NCBI GenBank assembly: GCA_001795115.1
Contig: MGNI01000105.1
Coordinates: 1-14,499 of the forward strand
From: Chloroflexi bacterium RBG_16_48_8
GTDB lineage: Bacteria > Chloroflexota > Anaerolineae > Anaerolineales > E44-bin32
DNA: 14,499 nt
Direction: 5' to 3'
Part shown: one piece after another, positions 13,690-14,499 of the stretch
Numbering within the stretch: position 1 is the stretch's first letter
Layout: the number at the start of each line of letters is the position of its first letter
The notes under the pieces: generated by a model
What the model was told of the DNA's origin: nothing
The model's database searches: none
Seen by the model: the letters and a program-made list of their open reading frames with translations, nothing else
Translations under genes and position numbers: made by a program

Positions 13690-14250
13690 TCAATCCCCGT
13701 CAAGACCCAATTGGGGAGCGATCCGTTGCATGGATTGGAGAATATGCCCAACGTGCTCCCAGAGGTCGAGATCTAATGCTTCCACAGCTTTCTCGATCTC
13801 TTCCCGATTCACATTGGCAGCAAAGCGTTGCTCCCCCCATTTTTTCTTAACAGATTTCACCTCGACATCATGGATGGATCGGGAAGGACGAACAAGCGCC
13901 ACAGCTGTGATCAATCCGGTGATCTCATCACAAGCCATCAGGGCACGCTCCATCCTGGTTTCTCGGGGAACGCCTGTGTGATCAGCATGGCTTAATATGC
14001 CGCGGATGATTTTATCGGGAACACCTCGTTCTCGAAGAATGGAAGCACCCTCCTGCGGATGAGTCTCAAGAGTGGGATGAATCTCCCAATCAAAATCATG
14101 GAGCAAACCAGCTAATCCCCACTCATTCGGGTCCTCTCCCCACAGGTGAGCATAATCCTCCATGGAGGCTTCAACCGCCAGCATGTGACGGATGAGGTTT
14201 TCATTGGTGACAAATTCTTTCACAATTTCATAGGCTTGCTTACGATTCAT
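13690..14250 (-). CDS. HD-domain (HDIG-type) phosphohydrolase-like protein
   Basis: The 186-aa product is a compact HD-superfamily protein, a group of metal-dependent phosphohydrolases acting on nucleotides or phosphodiesters. Expected metal ligands are visible: His22 in RHMLAVE, His51-Asp52 in LLHDFD, His64 in THPQEGA, His88 in SHADHTG, and Asp108 in ACDEITG. The family is often annotated HDIG and its substrate is usually unknown. The frame is open from 14295; the ATG at 14250 is chosen because AAAAAGGTGA lies just before it. It overlaps the end of the upstream DUF218 gene by 11 nt, so the two are probably coupled. A gap of 129 nt with a promoter separates it from the LysM gene. Confidence 0.9.
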   Translation of the reverse strand: MNRKQAYEIVKEFVTNENLIRHMLAVEASMEDYAHLWGEDPNEWGLAGLLHDFDWEIHPTLETHPQEGASILRERGVPDKIIRGILSHADHTGVPRETRMERALMACDEITGLITAVALVRPSRSIHDVEVKSVKKKWGEQRFAANVNREEIEKAVEALDLDLWEHVGHILQSMQRIAPQLGLDGD

Positions 14251-14499
14251 GGCTATCACCTTTTTGAGGTTGTATATGACGTACGCAGGTGTCAATCATC
14301 GGTGTGATGTAAGCGTCCCACAGAGCGGCCAAGGTAGCTGGAATTTCCCTTAATTGCCAGAATCTTACCGTTAAAGATCCATAGGGACGAAGGTCTGCAC
14401 TAACCCCGATTGCCTCCATGCCTAAGGCCTCGCAAATTCCAAGTGCACGGGGAAGGTGAAATCGCTGTGAGATCAGCATGGCACTTTTGATATTGAAAA
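14240..14499 (-). CDS. C-terminal part of a DUF218 (SanA/YdcF-like) protein, cut by the window end
   Basis: Only the last 85 codons are in the window; the frame is open to base 14499, so the gene continues beyond it. The visible part begins FNIKSAMLISQRFHLPRAL and continues with GMEAIGVSADLRPYG and LREIPATLAALWDAY. This is the typical C-terminal pattern of DUF218 proteins such as SanA, membrane-associated proteins linked to envelope barrier function. The His in SQRFHLPRA is highly conserved in the family. An internal ATG at 14479 is not the start. It overlaps the HD gene by 11 nt. Confidence 0.8.
   Translation of the reverse strand, partial: FNIKSAMLISQRFHLPRALGICEALGMEAIGVSADLRPYGSLTVRFWQLREIPATLAALWDAYITPMIDTCVRHIQPQKGDSHES

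Overview
The window looks like chromosomal DNA of an anaerobic or facultative bacterium, probably Chloroflexota (Anaerolineae-like). This rests on the look of several proteins: an LDH-like malate dehydrogenase, a membrane-anchored LysM protein with long Thr/Pro 'PTPTPTP' linkers, a fused NuoCD, and moderate GC. No rRNA or other phylogenetic marker confirms it, so the assignment is moderate. I see no tRNA, rRNA or CRISPR array.

Layout. (1) At 82-111 there is a near-consensus sigma-70 promoter. It is followed by a gene-free stretch of about 290 nt and then a plus-strand run: nuoB, nuoCD (fused), nuoI, a 124-aa protein with two CxxC motifs, and an Mrp/HCF101-like Fe-S carrier ATPase that overlaps it by 8 nt. 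This encodes the Q-module (Fe-S connecting part) of respiratory complex I plus a probable Fe-S loader. nuoA, nuoH and the NADH-module genes are not present here. A hairpin at 5193-5219 closes the group. (2) A RicT/YaaT-type PSP1 protein has its own promoter (5218-5246). (3) A metabolic trio follows: an M20 amidohydrolase, an S51/cyanophycinase-like protein that overlaps it by 4 nt and has no catalytic serine, and a leaderless BtuF-like helical-backbone metal receptor with a good terminator. (4) selD, for selenophosphate synthetase, is read through an in-frame UGA at 10069-10071 that is almost certainly selenocysteine. It is followed by an LDH-like malate dehydrogenase. (5) Convergent on the minus strand are a zinc-ribbon/TM/LysM protein with its own extended -10 promoter, an HD-domain hydrolase, and the 3' end of a DUF218 (SanA/YdcF-like) gene that runs off the window.

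The most unusual structure is a pair of 123-bp non-coding elements at 6451-6573 and 9731-9853, in opposite orientations. They are about 85% identical. Each has 18-bp imperfect terminal inverted repeats, a perfect 15-bp stem at its exact centre, and its own 5-bp target duplication (TACAA and TTTAA). They behave like a MITE family. The stem is identical in both copies while the loop has diverged, which suggests the hairpin itself is selected.

Together the genes describe a respiring or energy-conserving cell with complex I, malate metabolism and active selenium metabolism (SelD is itself a selenoprotein, so SelA, SelB and tRNA-Sec should be encoded elsewhere).
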